Assembly: GCA_022432975.1 (NCBI GenBank) | Contig: CM039503.1 | Coordinates: 43,415,869-43,479,868 of the forward strand | Direction: 5' to 3' | From: Begonia masoniana | Lineage: Eukaryota; Streptophyta; Magnoliopsida; Cucurbitales; Begoniaceae | DNA: 64,000 nucleotides | Shown: positions 33,460-45,379 of the stretch, in pieces | Layout: each line of letters starts with the position of its first letter | How positions within the stretch are numbered: position 1 is the stretch's first letter | Notes under the pieces: generated by a model | Told to the model about the DNA's origin: nothing | Seen by the model: the letters and a program-made list of their open reading frames with translations, nothing else | Database searches by the model: none | Made by a program: the position numbers and the translations under genes

Positions 33460-35786
33460 TGTAACACCAAACATTTTTTGCTGGGAAATTATCCCTCGAA
33501 TTATCCAATAGGATTAGGTTTATATTAATATAATGTATGTTTTGGTGAAATTTGGTGGGATGTTTAGTGGAAAATTAAACTAAAGTGTAACCAAAGCATT
33601 CATTTAGTTAGAAAACCAATGGAGGGGTTGTTTAAGTAGGAATTAAGGTAGGTGGGAGGAAGCCAATGAATGGCTGCCAAGTGTTCAACTTGCTGAACAA
33701 GATATGTTCTTCCTCCTATGTGAAACCCTCATTTTTCTCTTCTCTGCTTTCTCTCTTCCAGACGAAGTGCGACAGATTTTCAAAACTCTGTCTTCTCCCG
33801 TTTTCTCTAGTTTTCTCCAGTAAAGGTTCGTGCATCACCGAGGTAACACGTTCAAGATTTGCAACTCTACAGCAATAGGTAAGTTCATACCTGTAGGTTG
33901 GCTCTTAAGACCCTAAATCACGGAGGTACTAGGTTTTCATTTCTGTCGAGTTGTTTCGGGTAGAAATGTTAGAGTTATATTCTGAGTTATCTACTTTTTC
34001 CTTATGTTCTGTTGTTTTATTCTTGTTGTCTGCTGTTTTAAGTTCAAGCACTGTAAATACTCATGCATACACGATTTTTTTGAAAGACATGCAAAAGTTT
34101 TCTGTGCACGGTTTTGAAGTTAAGAAGGATAAAATCTGACTGTAATGTACTGGTTAAGTGTGGGACGGAGACTGGTGTTCTGTTCTGTATTTATGTACCG
34201 TATTTCTGTTAGTGCCTGATAGTGCACTTCTGTCACGCCTGTTCTCCTATAAGCCCCACTTATACCCCTTTGCCAGTGAAAAGTAATGTTCTGTAATGTC
34301 ACTGTATTCCGAAATGTTCATGCATAGCATATGCATCACTGCATTCTTATATGTTCTTACTGAGCTCTAGGCTCATAGTTGAACTCTCTGATGTAGGTAC
34401 GGATCCCGTGGATGAGGACTTTTTGCCTCGGCCCGATGCATAGGTAGTTGGTGGCACGAGCTCATGGGGGTTGGTTGTTGCAGTCAGACAAGAGTTAACC
34501 CTGTGAGAATGTATTCTCTGAAGTTATGCCAAGTTCTGTATCGTCTTTTGAAGGTTTAAAGCATTTGAAGTGTAGGTTCAGTTCTGTAGGTTCAGTTCTG
34601 TATTGATGTCTAAAACCTCTGTATTTGACAGTTGTATATACGTTTTAAAATGTGTTGAAAATATTCTGGAACTGCTAGGGTTCTTCCTTTTTAGGTTGTG
34701 CATGGATGATCTCGAATTCTAGAGCTATCCATGCAGTTTGTGTTTCTTGAATCTCTGTCAAATATGTTTTACAACCTTGTTTCGAATCGGGTTTTGAAGG
34801 TCTGAAACCTTTATGCCTTCTGTTTTGATGTTCCCTGCTTATACGTTTTCCTGAAAAAAGTTGTCAAATTCTGCCTTTAAAACTACATCTTCCGATTACA
34901 TCCACCGGTGAACTCATTTCTGTCTGTAGTTCACATCCACCGGTGAACTCATTTCTGTCTGTAGTTCACATCCACCGGTGAACTCATTTCTGTCTGTAGT
35001 TCACATCTACCAGTGAACTCATTTCTGTTTGTAGTTCACATCCATCGGTGAACAGTGCATTTCTGTCTGTAGTTCACATCCACCGGTGAACTTATTTCTG
35101 TCTGTAGTTCACATCCACCGGTGAACAGTGCATTTCTGTCTGTAGTTCACATCCACCGGTGAACAGTGCATTTCTGCCTGTATCTACCGCTGCCTTTAAA
35201 AATTTACGTCTTCCGCTTGACGTCATCCACATCTTCCGCCTGACGTTATCTGCCCATATCCTCCGTCCAGTTTATTTACGTCTTCCGTTTGACGTCATCC
35301 ACATCCTCCGCCTGACGTCATCTGCTTAATTATTCCGCCCCGTTTGATTTACTTCTTTTGCCCTACATCACCCGACCCCGTCATTCACTGTAACCTTTCT
35401 TCCGTCATGACTTCCAGTTTTGTTTTCCATTCTATTAGGTTTCCCACAGCATGTATTTTATCACGTCGTTCTCTGCATGCCCGTCGTCCATCCAGTCTTT
35501 TATTTAAATGTTCCAAGTATTCTGATTTCCTTCTGTAATTCATTCTGCAATCCGATTTAACTGTTTTATCATTTAGCTCCCAGTTTTCAAATCCAGAGAA
35601 AGTTCTCTCTCTCTGTAATGCTTTTAAGGGTTTGCTCTTAAAGGTTCAGCCAAATGCCTTTAAGGGTTTGCTCTTAAAGGTTCAGTCTGCTCTGTTTGGT
35701 TCAAAAAATATATATACGTCCCGTTCTATGTTAAATATCCCGGAGTGATGGCTCCTCGGCCCCGAACGAGTCTGGGGTCAGTCCCA
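33460..35786 (+). mobile_element. Solo LTR (2.33 kb), TSD ACTCA, inside the Pack-MULE
   Basis: Starts TGTAACACC and ends GTCAGTCCCA; ACTCA is present at 33455-33459 and 35787-35791. A donor CAATAG/GTAAG (33879) and acceptor GATGTAG/GT (34396) mirror the other LTRs, followed by a short acidic frame (DPVDEDFLPRPDA, stop TAG 34441). Distinct subfamily: the 3' array has GTTCAC...GTGAAC units. No internal genes. Confidence 0.88.
34905..35176 (+). repeat. Tandem repeat, 35-38 bp unit, about 7 copies
   Basis: Unit contains GTTCACATCCACCGGTGAAC, an inverted repeat (GTTCAC/GTGAAC), followed by TCATTTCTGTCTGTA. Some units have an extra AGTGC. Downstream (35210-35320) TTGACGTCATCC/CCTGACGTCATC words follow. 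Confidence 0.9.
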
Positions 35787-36073
35787 ACTCAACCTCGAAC
35801 CCAGCAACCTCTTCCGACAACCATCTCCGCTTCAACTCCCCCCTCGTTCCTCCCATCTACGCTTCAGCTGACCCTCCTCCGATCGCCAACCAGGACGAAG
35901 ATGACGACGAAGATGACGACGAAGATGACGAAGAAGAAGATGACGAAGAAGAAGATGACGAAGAAGCTGACTCCGATTCTGACTTCGAAGCCGAAACAGG
36001 ACATGGGCAATTTTAAGAGAGCGAGGGTGAAGGGAGGAGGGCAGGGGCATTTTAGGAAGAAAAAATAAATACG

Positions 36074-36224
36074 TGCAAAAAACGTGACTTTTTAACGGAA
36101 AATGTGACGGTAAGGGCCATAATGTCCATTAGCAAAGTATTAAGAATGTTCTTGCCTATTATCCAAATTTACGATGTAAATTGCCTATTTCACCTAGTTG
36201 TAGGGGTCAAATTGCACTTTACCC
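36074..36224 (-). repeat. Right terminal inverted repeat of the Pack-MULE
   Basis: Inverted partner of 22977-23127; followed by TTTTATATA at 36225-36233. Confidence 0.92.
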
Positions 36225-36233
36225 TTTTATATA

Positions 36234-39115
36234 TTAATAAAATACTTTTATTATTTAGACGATTAATTATTATATTTTAACATTACAATAATCAATATTT
36301 ATTATAAATTTAATAATTAAATTTTCAAAAAATATATAACTTTTTAGGTTCGGCTCATCAATGCTCGTTTAGCTAACTCGTTTAACTTTTAGGGTTTGCG
36401 AGCAAGCTCTAGTTGAATTTTTTTTAGTGAGATTGTTTGGCTTGCCAAGTTCATTATATTCTACTTGTTTATCTCAATAAGCTTGTTGAGGTAGATTTTT
36501 TCAAGCTTGGTTTTACTCTGCTCGTTCTGAGCGATTGTCATGACTAGTTGTAACCACTCTAAATAAATGCACAAGGAATGGAATTTATTTTTGGTTAACT
36601 CCGCAGCTCTCGTGAGTCGTGAGAACGTTGGGTTTCCTTCTCCCCCTTTTAACCGAGGCAACTCTGTCTCATGCCTCACTCCCTACTCTCTCCACTATCT
36701 CCATCTTGCCAGAACATCCTGCTTCTCTCGCCTTTCTCTCATCAAGCCTCAGTTCAACAAATTGGAGTTTTGGGTTTGAAAAATGAACTGTAGGTGTCGC
36801 CTCGGTAAGCCGAAACTCTCGTTCTCTCCTAGATTTTGATTTTGGCATAGTACTTGGGATATATGCAAAATCCTTCTCTTTGATTTTTCAGTGGACCATT
36901 GGAGCTATAGTTTTCTGTTCTTGGAACAAGATAAATCTTGAATTGGGTAATCCAAATTCCTGTTAAATCTTCGTAGAAAGAATCAAAGTGAAAAAGCTTG
37001 TATAAAAAAGTACGAGAAGATTCTAAAAAATCTTTGAATTAATTTTTAGAGTGAGTTTTACTTACGTATTTTTTATGAATTAGATTTATACGATGGATCT
37101 GTACTATGTGAAGACCGTAAAAAACACGCTGTACGTGAAAAAAAAAAAAAAAATTATCGCGTGAATAGATGTTAGTCCCACGTGTAAAAAATCAAAGTGA
37201 AATAACCTGTATACATGCGAGAGATTGTCTCAATTATTGAGTGAGTCTCACTTTTTATCAATTCATCCCCATCTATAATGTTATTTTGCCATGAAACTCT
37301 GAAGTTTAAATTTTCTTTCTTATTCTTTTCTGTTGGAAGGGGGAAACTGAGTTACCTTGAATGTCAGTTTGGAAGGACAAAACGTTTGACTTTGAAGGCT
37401 TGATCAGAAGCCTCTGAGGGTCGGAAATTGTCAAGCTAAAGGCATTGATTTGCGATTTTTGCTCCTCTGATGTAAACGTGAAAACTTAAATTAAGGATTG
37501 CATTTCTGGGTAAAACTTACTGCGATTTTGTCCTAGTGATTTGCTGTCAGATTTGAGCCCTAGAATCGCCAGACTTGTGGATGAAGTTCGGCGAGTCTGC
37601 GACAAAATCGCTAACAGCATCGTGAGGACGACACTTGTTCAGTTTTTAAGTGGGCTTCAAATTGCACCACAGTCCAACCTCTTTTGGTCCGCAGTCGTGC
37701 TCCTTTGGGCCCCAATTTTTAAACCTGTTTTAATTTCAAGTTACTTACCAACTAAATATGGATTATTTTAAGAAGTTTTTTTTTTTGGAAATTAGAGTAT
37801 AAAGTAACCCAAATTTTTTACAACTTTATTTTTGAAAAAGTACTCAGTTATTAAATAAAAATTTTGAGTCCTGAAATTCAGACCCTTAGAATTATTGAGC
37901 TTGATCGCATGCAGGTTCACATGAGGAAGGAGTTTATTTTAATTTCAATTTTGCACATTTTAATATATTAATATTAAAAGTCTTTTATTTTATAGGATAA
38001 CTATTAAATTTCATATTATTGTTATATTGTTTGTGCATATTTTTTAATTTTGACATGATTTTTTTTTTAACTAGAGCAATACGATAGTTGATCGTGTCAT
38101 GTCCATGAGAACAAAACTCTAAATCTGATCATGATATTTTTGTAGCGAATATTTGTTATTATTTTAAATGCATATGACATGGTGTGCTCAGAGTCTGTGA
38201 ATGGTTTTATTTTTACTTGATTTTTATACGATACAAATAGACTTCATTTAATTATGTACCATATATTAGTGGGTTATATTTCGACGTGTGCCTTTTGTAT
38301 ATTTTCTAAAATGAATTTATAAATATTGAAAATAAAATTTATTCTTAGTGAGTTTAATTGGCTTGCCCCAAACGACACCTTGTTTTTCAGGATTTAATTA
38401 GGAAGATTTTCAGTCGCTGACTCAGGAGTAGATTTGGTGTGCTATTTTCCCTATTTATTTATTTTTTTGGAAATTTATTTTTATTTGACAAATTAGACTT
38501 TATTGAAATTTGTAAGTTTTTCATTTAATTAACTTTTATCCGACATTTATTTTTGAATTTATATTATCTCCTTATTTGGATGTTACTTGTTGCACTTGAT
38601 AGCCCATCTATATTTGGGCCCTGGTTTGTTTAATATTTAAAATTAAGAGTTAGCCGACTTGGTTTGATTTTTCAAGTGTTATTTCCAGTTCTGTTTAGGG
38701 TCTCCATTGTGGCGTGACAACATTAACACTATCATTTATATCATTGTTGAACCTTCAGTTGAGTTAAGTTTCATTGAACCATAGCTTTTAATCGTAGTGT
38801 TAAATAATTAATGTTAAGAATGGGACGATTCATCCACTAATGTGTCGGGTCGTTTTCCGTTTTGCGTTGGATCCCTTGTAAGTCAGTGACCGTCTTTGGA
38901 CAGCTGAAGAAGAGTTCTTTTTATCTCAAATAACAAAATAATGAGAGGAAGCGAGAGAGAGAGAGCATAAACTTGATAAATATATATTTTTATTTAGCTA
39001 AATACACGTGATTTCTTATTTCTTATAGACAAATATTGTCTTGATTTATATATTCTCTCACATAATAATTAAATGTAACACATTTCCTTGATGGCCACCT
39101 TCTTGACTCCAAACC
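36234..39115. other. Intergenic; promoter/leader-like stretch but no identified gene
   Basis: Mostly AT-rich. At 36600-36830 a pyrimidine-rich leader-like stretch ends at a CTCG/GTAAGCC donor. At 37541-37771 an open frame (…LSPRIARLVDEVRRVCDKIAN…) has protein-like composition but no family I can name. Could be debris of a host gene or another captured fragment. Confidence 0.35.
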
Positions 39116-39441
39116 CTAACCAATGTGAGGAACAGACTTCACCTTCCCTTCTGCATCAACCCACACCCACACCCTGTCGCACCTGAAATCCTGGGTGACT
39201 ACAGAATCTGGTCCTACAATAATGGCTTCCACCAACGGGTTTTCCTTTTCGATTATCTTCTTTGCTTTGTGTCCATTTTTCCCAAGCAGTTCTGGCCACG
39301 AACTCTTTCCTGCAATCCAAATTAAGAAAGAGACATTTTAAGGAAGAAGCTTTTTTTTTTTTTTTTGCGAAAACAACTAATGAAAAACGAATGATGTTGG
39401 CCTCGAGCTTCATTTCAATTACCTTCACACGAGTCAGACAT
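39116..39441 (-). CDS. Potato inhibitor I family serine protease inhibitor (two exons, intact)
   Basis: Exon 1 is 39423-39441 (ATG, MSDSCE plus one base), intron 39310-39422 with GT/AG ends and a T-rich 3' part, exon 2 39116-39309; stop TAG at 39116-39118. The protein has 70 residues, the normal size for this family of small inhibitors that block serine proteases and act in seed storage and anti-herbivore defence. Motifs: GKSSWPELLGKNG (N-terminal family motif), AKKIIEKENP helix, VEAIIVGPDSVVTQDF (reactive-site loop), RCDRVWVWVD strand and the terminal VPHIG. Cys5 and Cys50 can form the disulfide seen in cucurbit members. By alignment with those, the P1 residue would be Gln in VVTQDF, not the usual Lys, Glu or Leu. 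No signal peptide, so cytosolic or vacuolar fate is open. Only gene in the window with no damage. Confidence 0.9.
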
Positions 39442-39528
39442 TCTTGCTTGATCTTTTCTTTTAGCCTTGATCTTGTCTTGTATTTGTGATGCTTTAGTTT
39501 GTGATTTCTTGGTTCAAGGACATAGGGG

Positions 39529-39537
39529 GTTTTTATA
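39529..39537 (-). promoter_or_regulatory. TATA box of the protease inhibitor gene
   Basis: Minus strand CTATAAAAA about 90 bp upstream of the ATG, followed by an A/C-rich leader with no upstream ATG that I see before the start. Spacing gives a leader of roughly 55-60 nt. Confidence 0.65.
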
Positions 39538-39599
39538 GTTTTCGTGGGTTGTTGTTTTTTGACATTCGAACGGTGACAACCTTTTTCCTTTTCATGCAC

Positions 39600-40385
39600 G
39601 TAACTCTGCTCAATTTGTTAAACAAAAGAAGATGATTAGTTGGTAGCATCAAGAATGTTAAGAACATCTCATTCACGTGGCACCACCTCATTTGATGGGA
39701 AGCTCCATACTCTTATCTTTTTTAAATTAAAATTAAAAGTTAAGTCGTCACAATTAAAAACGACCATCTTTTCAGTGTGAACAGTAGTAATCTTTCTGCA
39801 TAGCTTTCTTAATTTCACGATTTGTCTAAGAATCATTCAAAGTGACCTACTTTCTTTAAACAAAAGGAGCTCCTCAATGCCCCATTCCCTCACGTGTTAT
39901 CCAAAAAATAGCACATAATTAATCAAAGTCAATAGTTTTGTCGTTTTCAAAGTGGGTACCTGGAAAAACGTGTCAATGGGTGAGTTTAGATACGTACGTG
40001 GAGGTGTACACGACAATATCGATGCCAAGAATACTAACACTTGGAATAAAATATTATGTCTGGGAAATGTTAATCTAGAAGCGCCCTTCACGACACAATC
40101 CAAAATGGGTTTGCGACGGAAACGCAAAACGATTCAACTCTCGAGAAGATTGAAACAATATGCCCTTGATAGATTTAAATATCTAAATTAAATTAATATA
40201 GTTAGGGTCCAAAAACATGAGCTAACCCTACTAATTAAAAAGAATATCTTGGAATTCATAAGGGATTGACTTGTCTTTGTATTGTTCCATTCGATCTTTT
40301 AGGTCCCTACTTCACCTCAACGGTTATCTGTAGGTTTATAAATTTTTTATTGAATGTTAGTCAATAGTTAATCAAGGAGGTAAGG
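39600..40385. other. Upstream region of the inhibitor gene, no further gene
   Basis: AT-rich, with a few ACGT-core words (CACGTGG 39675, ACGTACGTGG 39991). The short frames have no homology I recognise. The last 60 bp resemble 43100-43220, see findings. Confidence 0.4.
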
Positions 40386-42445
40386 TGTCACACCCCTAAA
40401 ACTGTACCTATTTTTCCCGTATAAAATTTTCCTTTTTAAGCCTCTAAACCAATTAAAAACATTCTCGAAAACCTTTAAAGCAAATTCATTTATCATATAA
40501 AAACAGTTTACATAAAACCACTCAACCTTCTATCATTCCTCAACTCATCAATTCATCACATCCTGACAATATCATTTCTTATCTACATCTCAATTATACA
40601 GTTCAACATCAAATCTCTTGACGCTCATACATCCTCCATAATCTCACTCAGAACGACTCGAGACATAAGTAAACAAAACACATTTTCCAAGAAAACGAAC
40701 TGCATGGATCCATTTAAAAACCAAACATTCCTCCTGTTTAAAAAAGAAAGTCCCAAGCAGTTCCAGAAAGTTGTAAATTCAAACAGTTTCGTTATCCATA
40801 GCAATTCAACAATATTTACCACAGCCTACACCTATCACTTACATATTTCTATCCAGAATAACCCAAACATCCTAATATGACAAACTATACATTTCATATC
40901 AAGTCCCCAAATCATATACCTACATCCCCACGGGTCAATTACGCGTCGACTGCCCAGCACACTCCCACGGGCCATCTTTCTTCAACTGTTCATGCCTCGG
41001 GTGGAGGGATCTCATCCTCACCTGTGTAGAGGTCACCTACACCATAAAAATAAGTCGTGAGCTTAAGGCTCAGTAAGTCTACGTGAATGCAATGCATGCT
41101 ATGCGTGCAGTTCATAAAACATGCTTCCTACCTTTTCGCTATTCATTTCATTACATAATGTCACCGTGGCCTCACTCTCGCTAGATAGGAGCGGCACATC
41201 CCGCGATTGGATAGCCCCTCGTATCTAACCGGGGGGAAAAGATGCTCCCCAAGCAGCCATGTCTGAACCACCGCCACCTCCTTGACCAGATTACATTCAT
41301 TCATACATTTACATTATCCTTTCCTTTTCATGAAAACATGCATAGAAATTCCTTTTTCGTGCTTTTCAGAAACATGATGCGTGGACATGTGCAATACTAT
41401 AAACATAATCAAAGCAATAACAAACAATGAACGTGCATACCATCAAGACGAATAGAAACATAACCTAATAAGAAATTAACCTAACTACCCAACCTATTCG
41501 CCCGACACTTACTATAATCTCCAATTTCCTCGAACAACAAGAAATCTTATGGTGTAGGCCAATCGGCCAAACAAGTCACGAGAGACTTACCTGTCGTCCG
41601 TAGCACGCTGAGCTTCGTCTACGAGCGTTGTTTGTCTGAAGCAAAACACAACATTGACGTCAAAACTAATTTAAGCTTCTAAACGTCCAAATTAACAAAA
41701 CCTTAACTAAAGCAATTTCCTAAAGCTTTAATCCAACTAAAATCTAACTAAACGGCCACTAATTTGGGTTCGGTAAAAACCGACCCGAAACCTAAAACGT
41801 GCGTAACTTTCGCGCCGGTTATCGGAATCGAACGATTCTAGCGGCCACGTACTCCTCTAATAACCTATTTCAATCCGCCAAAATGAATTTAAAAACAAAC
41901 AACTCTAGCTAGGTCAAAAATCCAAAAACCCGAATCTGCCCTAAGCCGAGAATTTCACCATTTTCGGTTTTCCATTAATTCTCGTCAATTTCTTCACCAA
42001 TCAACCTCCTATACGCTCAATTAGCATAACCAAATGTAAAATCGAGGTTTCACCCAAGAAACCCGAAATGCCCAATTCGGGCATCCACTGTTTTCGCTCA
42101 ATTTGAGCACTTAAACGCACGGCAACCATAGCCGGCGTTATGCTCGGCCATTTGACGCTAAGAACGGCCAAAAGTGGCCGGAAATCAGAGCTTAATCGAG
42201 CTCGTTCTTCGCGGCCCAAAATCGAACCGAAAACAGGGAGAAAACCGAGCTTACCGGTTCGGGTTGCGCGCGGAGATGGGCCGAAGCACGCTCGTCGCCG
42301 CCGTCTGGCCGGAAGGCGCCGATGTTCGTCGGTGAACGGCGCCGCGTCGCCGTCGTCGCTTCTCCCCTGTTCTCGCTCGCGCTCGGGCTCGGGCTCGACA
42401 CAACGAAAACAACGAGTTTTCGTTGTTTTTATGTTTAATTTAAAA

Positions 42446-42488
<43 letters not shown>

Positions 42489-42832
42489 CTATTTTATTAA
42501 ACGTCACTAGCTCTCGTGTTTTCAACTGTTTCGAATTTCTTATTTCGCCGATAAATCCAACTTATTATCTGGGTTCTATTAAAACTGTCCGTTCGTAAAT
42601 CGGACCTCGTTTACTATTTTTACTAAAATTACATTACGAGAAACGTAATTAATCGAAATATAGCGTTGTTACTCCGAAAATTCTCGTAATTTCCTTAAAA
42701 TTCCAATCAATCGATAGGATCCTAATAACGCTTTCTTTTCGTAAAACGGACCTGATTTGACATATTTACAAAAAATGCCACTTATATTAAAATAATAATA
42801 TTCTCAAAAACCCGTACGAGTCAGATATTACA
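40386..42832 (-). mobile_element. Solo LTR (2.45 kb), TSD TAAGG
   Basis: Plus strand TGTCACACCC to CAGATATTACA; TAAGG at 40381-40385 and 42833-42837. Same family as 12524-15106 (shared blocks at 40920-41070 and 13490-13620). On the minus strand: donor GACAG/GTAAGTC at 41590 and acceptor GGTGTAG at 41037-41043, then a short acidic frame ending PPPEA. A GC-rich block (42140-42400) gives long meaningless open frames. No genes. Confidence 0.93.
42449..42485. repeat. (TAA)n microsatellite within the LTR
   Basis: About twelve ATA/TAA units; a similar run lies at 62816-62840 near the 3' end of the related LTR. Confidence 0.95.
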
Positions 42833-42837
42833 TAAGG

Positions 42838-43900
42838 ATAGAGAGATGCCACCAATTTGTGAATGTGCAACCAATCTTGTCTACGTCTATGCTCCAAGGC
42901 TTCTCACTGAAAATTCCTTCCCAACTCAAACTTTTAATTAAACTTTTGAGTGTCAAAAGCCTTTACAATGACTCTTTCATAAGACGTCACCCTTTATTAG
43001 TTCAAAAATATATAGGAGAAAAAGTTTGAGTACAAGTGACTAATATCACACACTCTCTGGGATAAAAATCTCAAGTTTGTATAGGAGAAAAACATATAGG
43101 TTTATAAAATTTTGATTGAATGTTAGTCAATAACAATCTAAGATATAATTTTTTCTCTAAACCAAAACTTAGATATGCAATATTCTAAATTAAGATAATC
43201 AAGAAGGTAAGGATAGGAGAAGAGTGGTGTAAGTTGAAGACTTTGATTCTCAAAAGAATTTGGGCAGCACTTCGTTCTGATTCTCAAGTTCGGTGGTTTT
43301 GCACGAAGCTGCTATCATCTATTTATAGAGTCTCCAGAAAAATAGTATAGAGTCGACGCCTTTATCTACTCAGTTGACACTTGTGTGAATGTTGTGAGAT
43401 TTTTCAAAAGATTTCAACAACTCGGTCGACACTGTGATAGATTGCATCGGTCGGTACTTTGTCGGGACAGTCGACACCTTGAGCTCTCTGTAATTTTATT
43501 ATTGTGCTAGTGCTCAACATTTTCTTTTAGTGGTCGACACTTTGAGCTCTTTGTAATTTTTACAATTGTTCGACAATCGATACTTCGTGATGTTGGTCGA
43601 CACTACGAGCTCTCTGTAACTTTGTGAAATGGTCATGCGGTTGACACTTTGCTAATCCGGTCGACACTTTGAGCTCTCTGGTGCTTGAACTGTTTTTCAC
43701 ATACATTTTATCTAAGTCCTACGAACTTCATCATTAACTAAGAAGATTTAAATACACTTATTAGAATAACCAAATACCATTTATCAAGGGTATTTTCAAC
43801 TATCATAATAAATCAATAAACAACTTAGATATAATTTAATAACATTTAGAATACTCATCACCAAAATACATTAAACTTAAATTACTCTAAGCTATCAATC
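42838..43900 (-). mobile_element. LTR-like sequence (copia/SIRE-type), minus strand, with TATA box
   Basis: On the minus strand a purine tract (AAAAAGGGGGAGA, about 43897-43909) precedes sequence with CTATAAATAG (43319-43328), a leader-like region and a poly-U/A-rich end, as in an LTR. The solo LTR at 40386 inserted into it. No matching second copy was found, so borders are unknown. Confidence 0.4.
43360..43690. repeat. Degenerate tandem repeat with GGTCGACACTTTGAGCTCTC
   Basis: At least four units of about 60-65 bp, each with GTCGACAC and GAGCTCTCTGTAA. Related GTCGACAC words occur at 32620-32740 and 21740-21900. Confidence 0.75.
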
Positions 43901-45379
43901 TCCCCCTTTTTATGAAGAAAAACATACAATATACTAAGTTTTTTTTTTTTTAATTTGTCGTCGCCCTTAATATATGCATATCTTTACAAGTTTCCCCGTA
44001 CTATATGCATACTTAAACAAGTTAGAAAAACATGTACTCTCCCCCTTTCGACATTGTAAAAAAAATATGGGCACAATAACATTTGTTTTTAGCTCCCCAT
44101 TAGCCAAAGAAAAATAGACAATTCATATGTACAATTTCAATATCTTAAATATCCCAAAACAAAGCAGTATGTAGTAGTCCTCAGACATGATAACCATACC
44201 AAAAGCAAGTAGAAACAACTGATGTATCCAAGTCATTACAAACCATAGTACAAAAATTAGAATCAATATAATGAATAAAGTCCAATGAAGGTACAAAGTA
44301 AAAATAAACTTCAACTAAAAATCATTGATCTTGAGGAGGAGCTTGATAAGTGGATGGAGGAAGGTTAGGGTCTCGTGAAGAGGAGAGATATGCATCAAAT
44401 GAACTAGATCACATTGCTCCAGAAAAAAATATCTGTGGGCGATGTACTTGATCTAAGCTACATATCAAAATTCATAAAACATTGTTTGAACATTTTGATA
44501 GTTAATGAAATATCTGGTGATTTATGAAAAAAAAGAGAATTCAACCAGAATATTACATTTGGAGTACGAATGTTATTGAACAAGCATTGGTAATTTTACA
44601 AATCTACCGAAATCTAGTAACATTCTAATTTCTACAAATTTTGACCATTCTATTAAGTATGAAACTTTCAGTAATATGTTAGAAGTTGAAGAACATTTTA
44701 GTCAAAAGTTAAAAAATCCTTAGAGGCTCAACAATTTTACACGGTGTTATTATTAGTTTTTTTTTTTTTTTTTTTGTTATCTATGTTCAAAAACAAGGAC
44801 ATTCGAGAACCTTAAGACGTATTTTTTGGATACCGATCGGAGAAAATTTTCAACACCAAACGAGGAGAACAACACACGAGTTACACTACTACGGTGACAT
44901 CTAGAGACGAATATTCTCTTTTACTTCTTTTTTCTATCTCTGATTTAACTATGTTCGACACTTTTTGTTTGGTTTTTATTTCGACTATATTAAACTGACT
45001 CTCTCCCTCTCGAAGAGAGATGAATCATTTATTTAAATTACTTTTTTGATTGATTAAATACTTTGTTGGTTGGACTCGTTATTTACTTGTGATATTTTGT
45101 TCTTAATCCTTCAATTTATTGACAACTTATTGAATGATTTTATTTTTGAGATTTGACACACGAGAGAGGTAATTCTGATTATGATATTAATATTGCAATG
45201 TAAATGTGTTTAACAACTAGAGAGGGTGTTAGGGTTTTGCTGAAATCAATTAGAAAATTAGTAAACAAACTTAATAATCTTCATGGTCAACCGTGTCGAT
45301 AAAATTACAATGAAAGTAAGACTTTCAATGAAACCAAGATTATAACTACTTAATTTGAAGAAATCCCAAACCTCTAAAA
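43901..45379. other. No gene recognised
   Basis: AT-rich sequence with T-runs (44759-44776) and two TCTCCCCCTTT words (polypurine-like on the minus strand) at 43900 and 44040. No homology seen in either strand. Confidence 0.4.

Larger units (their letters stand above)
33304..36016 (+). pseudogene. Acidic Ser/Pro/Asp/Glu-rich reading frame, split by a solo LTR
   Basis: The frame is open from 33304 to 33459 (…FFADHHRLRRINHPHLPPP…) and continues exactly in frame at 35792-36016 once the LTR and one TSD are discounted. The second part becomes almost pure Asp/Glu (about 35896-35990) and ends TAA at 36014-36016. Together about 127 codons without an internal stop. The in-frame match on both sides argues it was an open frame when the LTR arrived. 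No ATG is visible at the start, so this is an exon or fragment captured by the MULE, not a whole gene. Family not recognised. Confidence 0.45.
22977..36224. mobile_element. Pack-MULE with 9 bp TSD TTTTATATA, split by two later retrotransposon insertions
   Basis: Ends are GGGCAAAATGCAATTTAG (left) and the reverse complement of GGGTAAAGTGCAATTTGA (right). The 151 bp at 22977-23127 and 36074-36224 are inverted copies with roughly 85 percent identity by eye. TTTTATATA lies immediately outside both ends (22968-22976, 36225-36233); 9 bp duplications and long inverted repeats define Mutator-like elements. Taking out the Tekay element (8865 bp with one TSD) and the solo LTR (2332 bp with one TSD) leaves 2051 bp. 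This holds no transposase but at least two gene-like fragments, including a glycosyltransferase piece, hence Pack-MULE. It could have moved only with a transposase supplied elsewhere. Confidence 0.92.

Noticed and set aside
34905..35176. Regular short repeats resembling a CRISPR array
   Set aside because: Units are contiguous without unique spacers, the genome is plant, and the array lies in an LTR.
35745..36068. 107-codon frame rich in Lys/Thr/Met
   Set aside because: Alternative frame of the Asp/Glu codons; starts inside the solo LTR and crosses its border, so it did not exist before the insertion.
39952..40191. 79-codon plus-strand frame upstream of the inhibitor gene
   Set aside because: Begins at a non-ATG codon, has no recognisable motif and lies in promoter-type AT-rich DNA.
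42001..42525. 174-codon minus-strand frame with a poly-Tyr run
   Set aside because: It reads through the (TAA)n microsatellite and the GC-rich part of a solo LTR; no motif, and the opposite strand is equally open.
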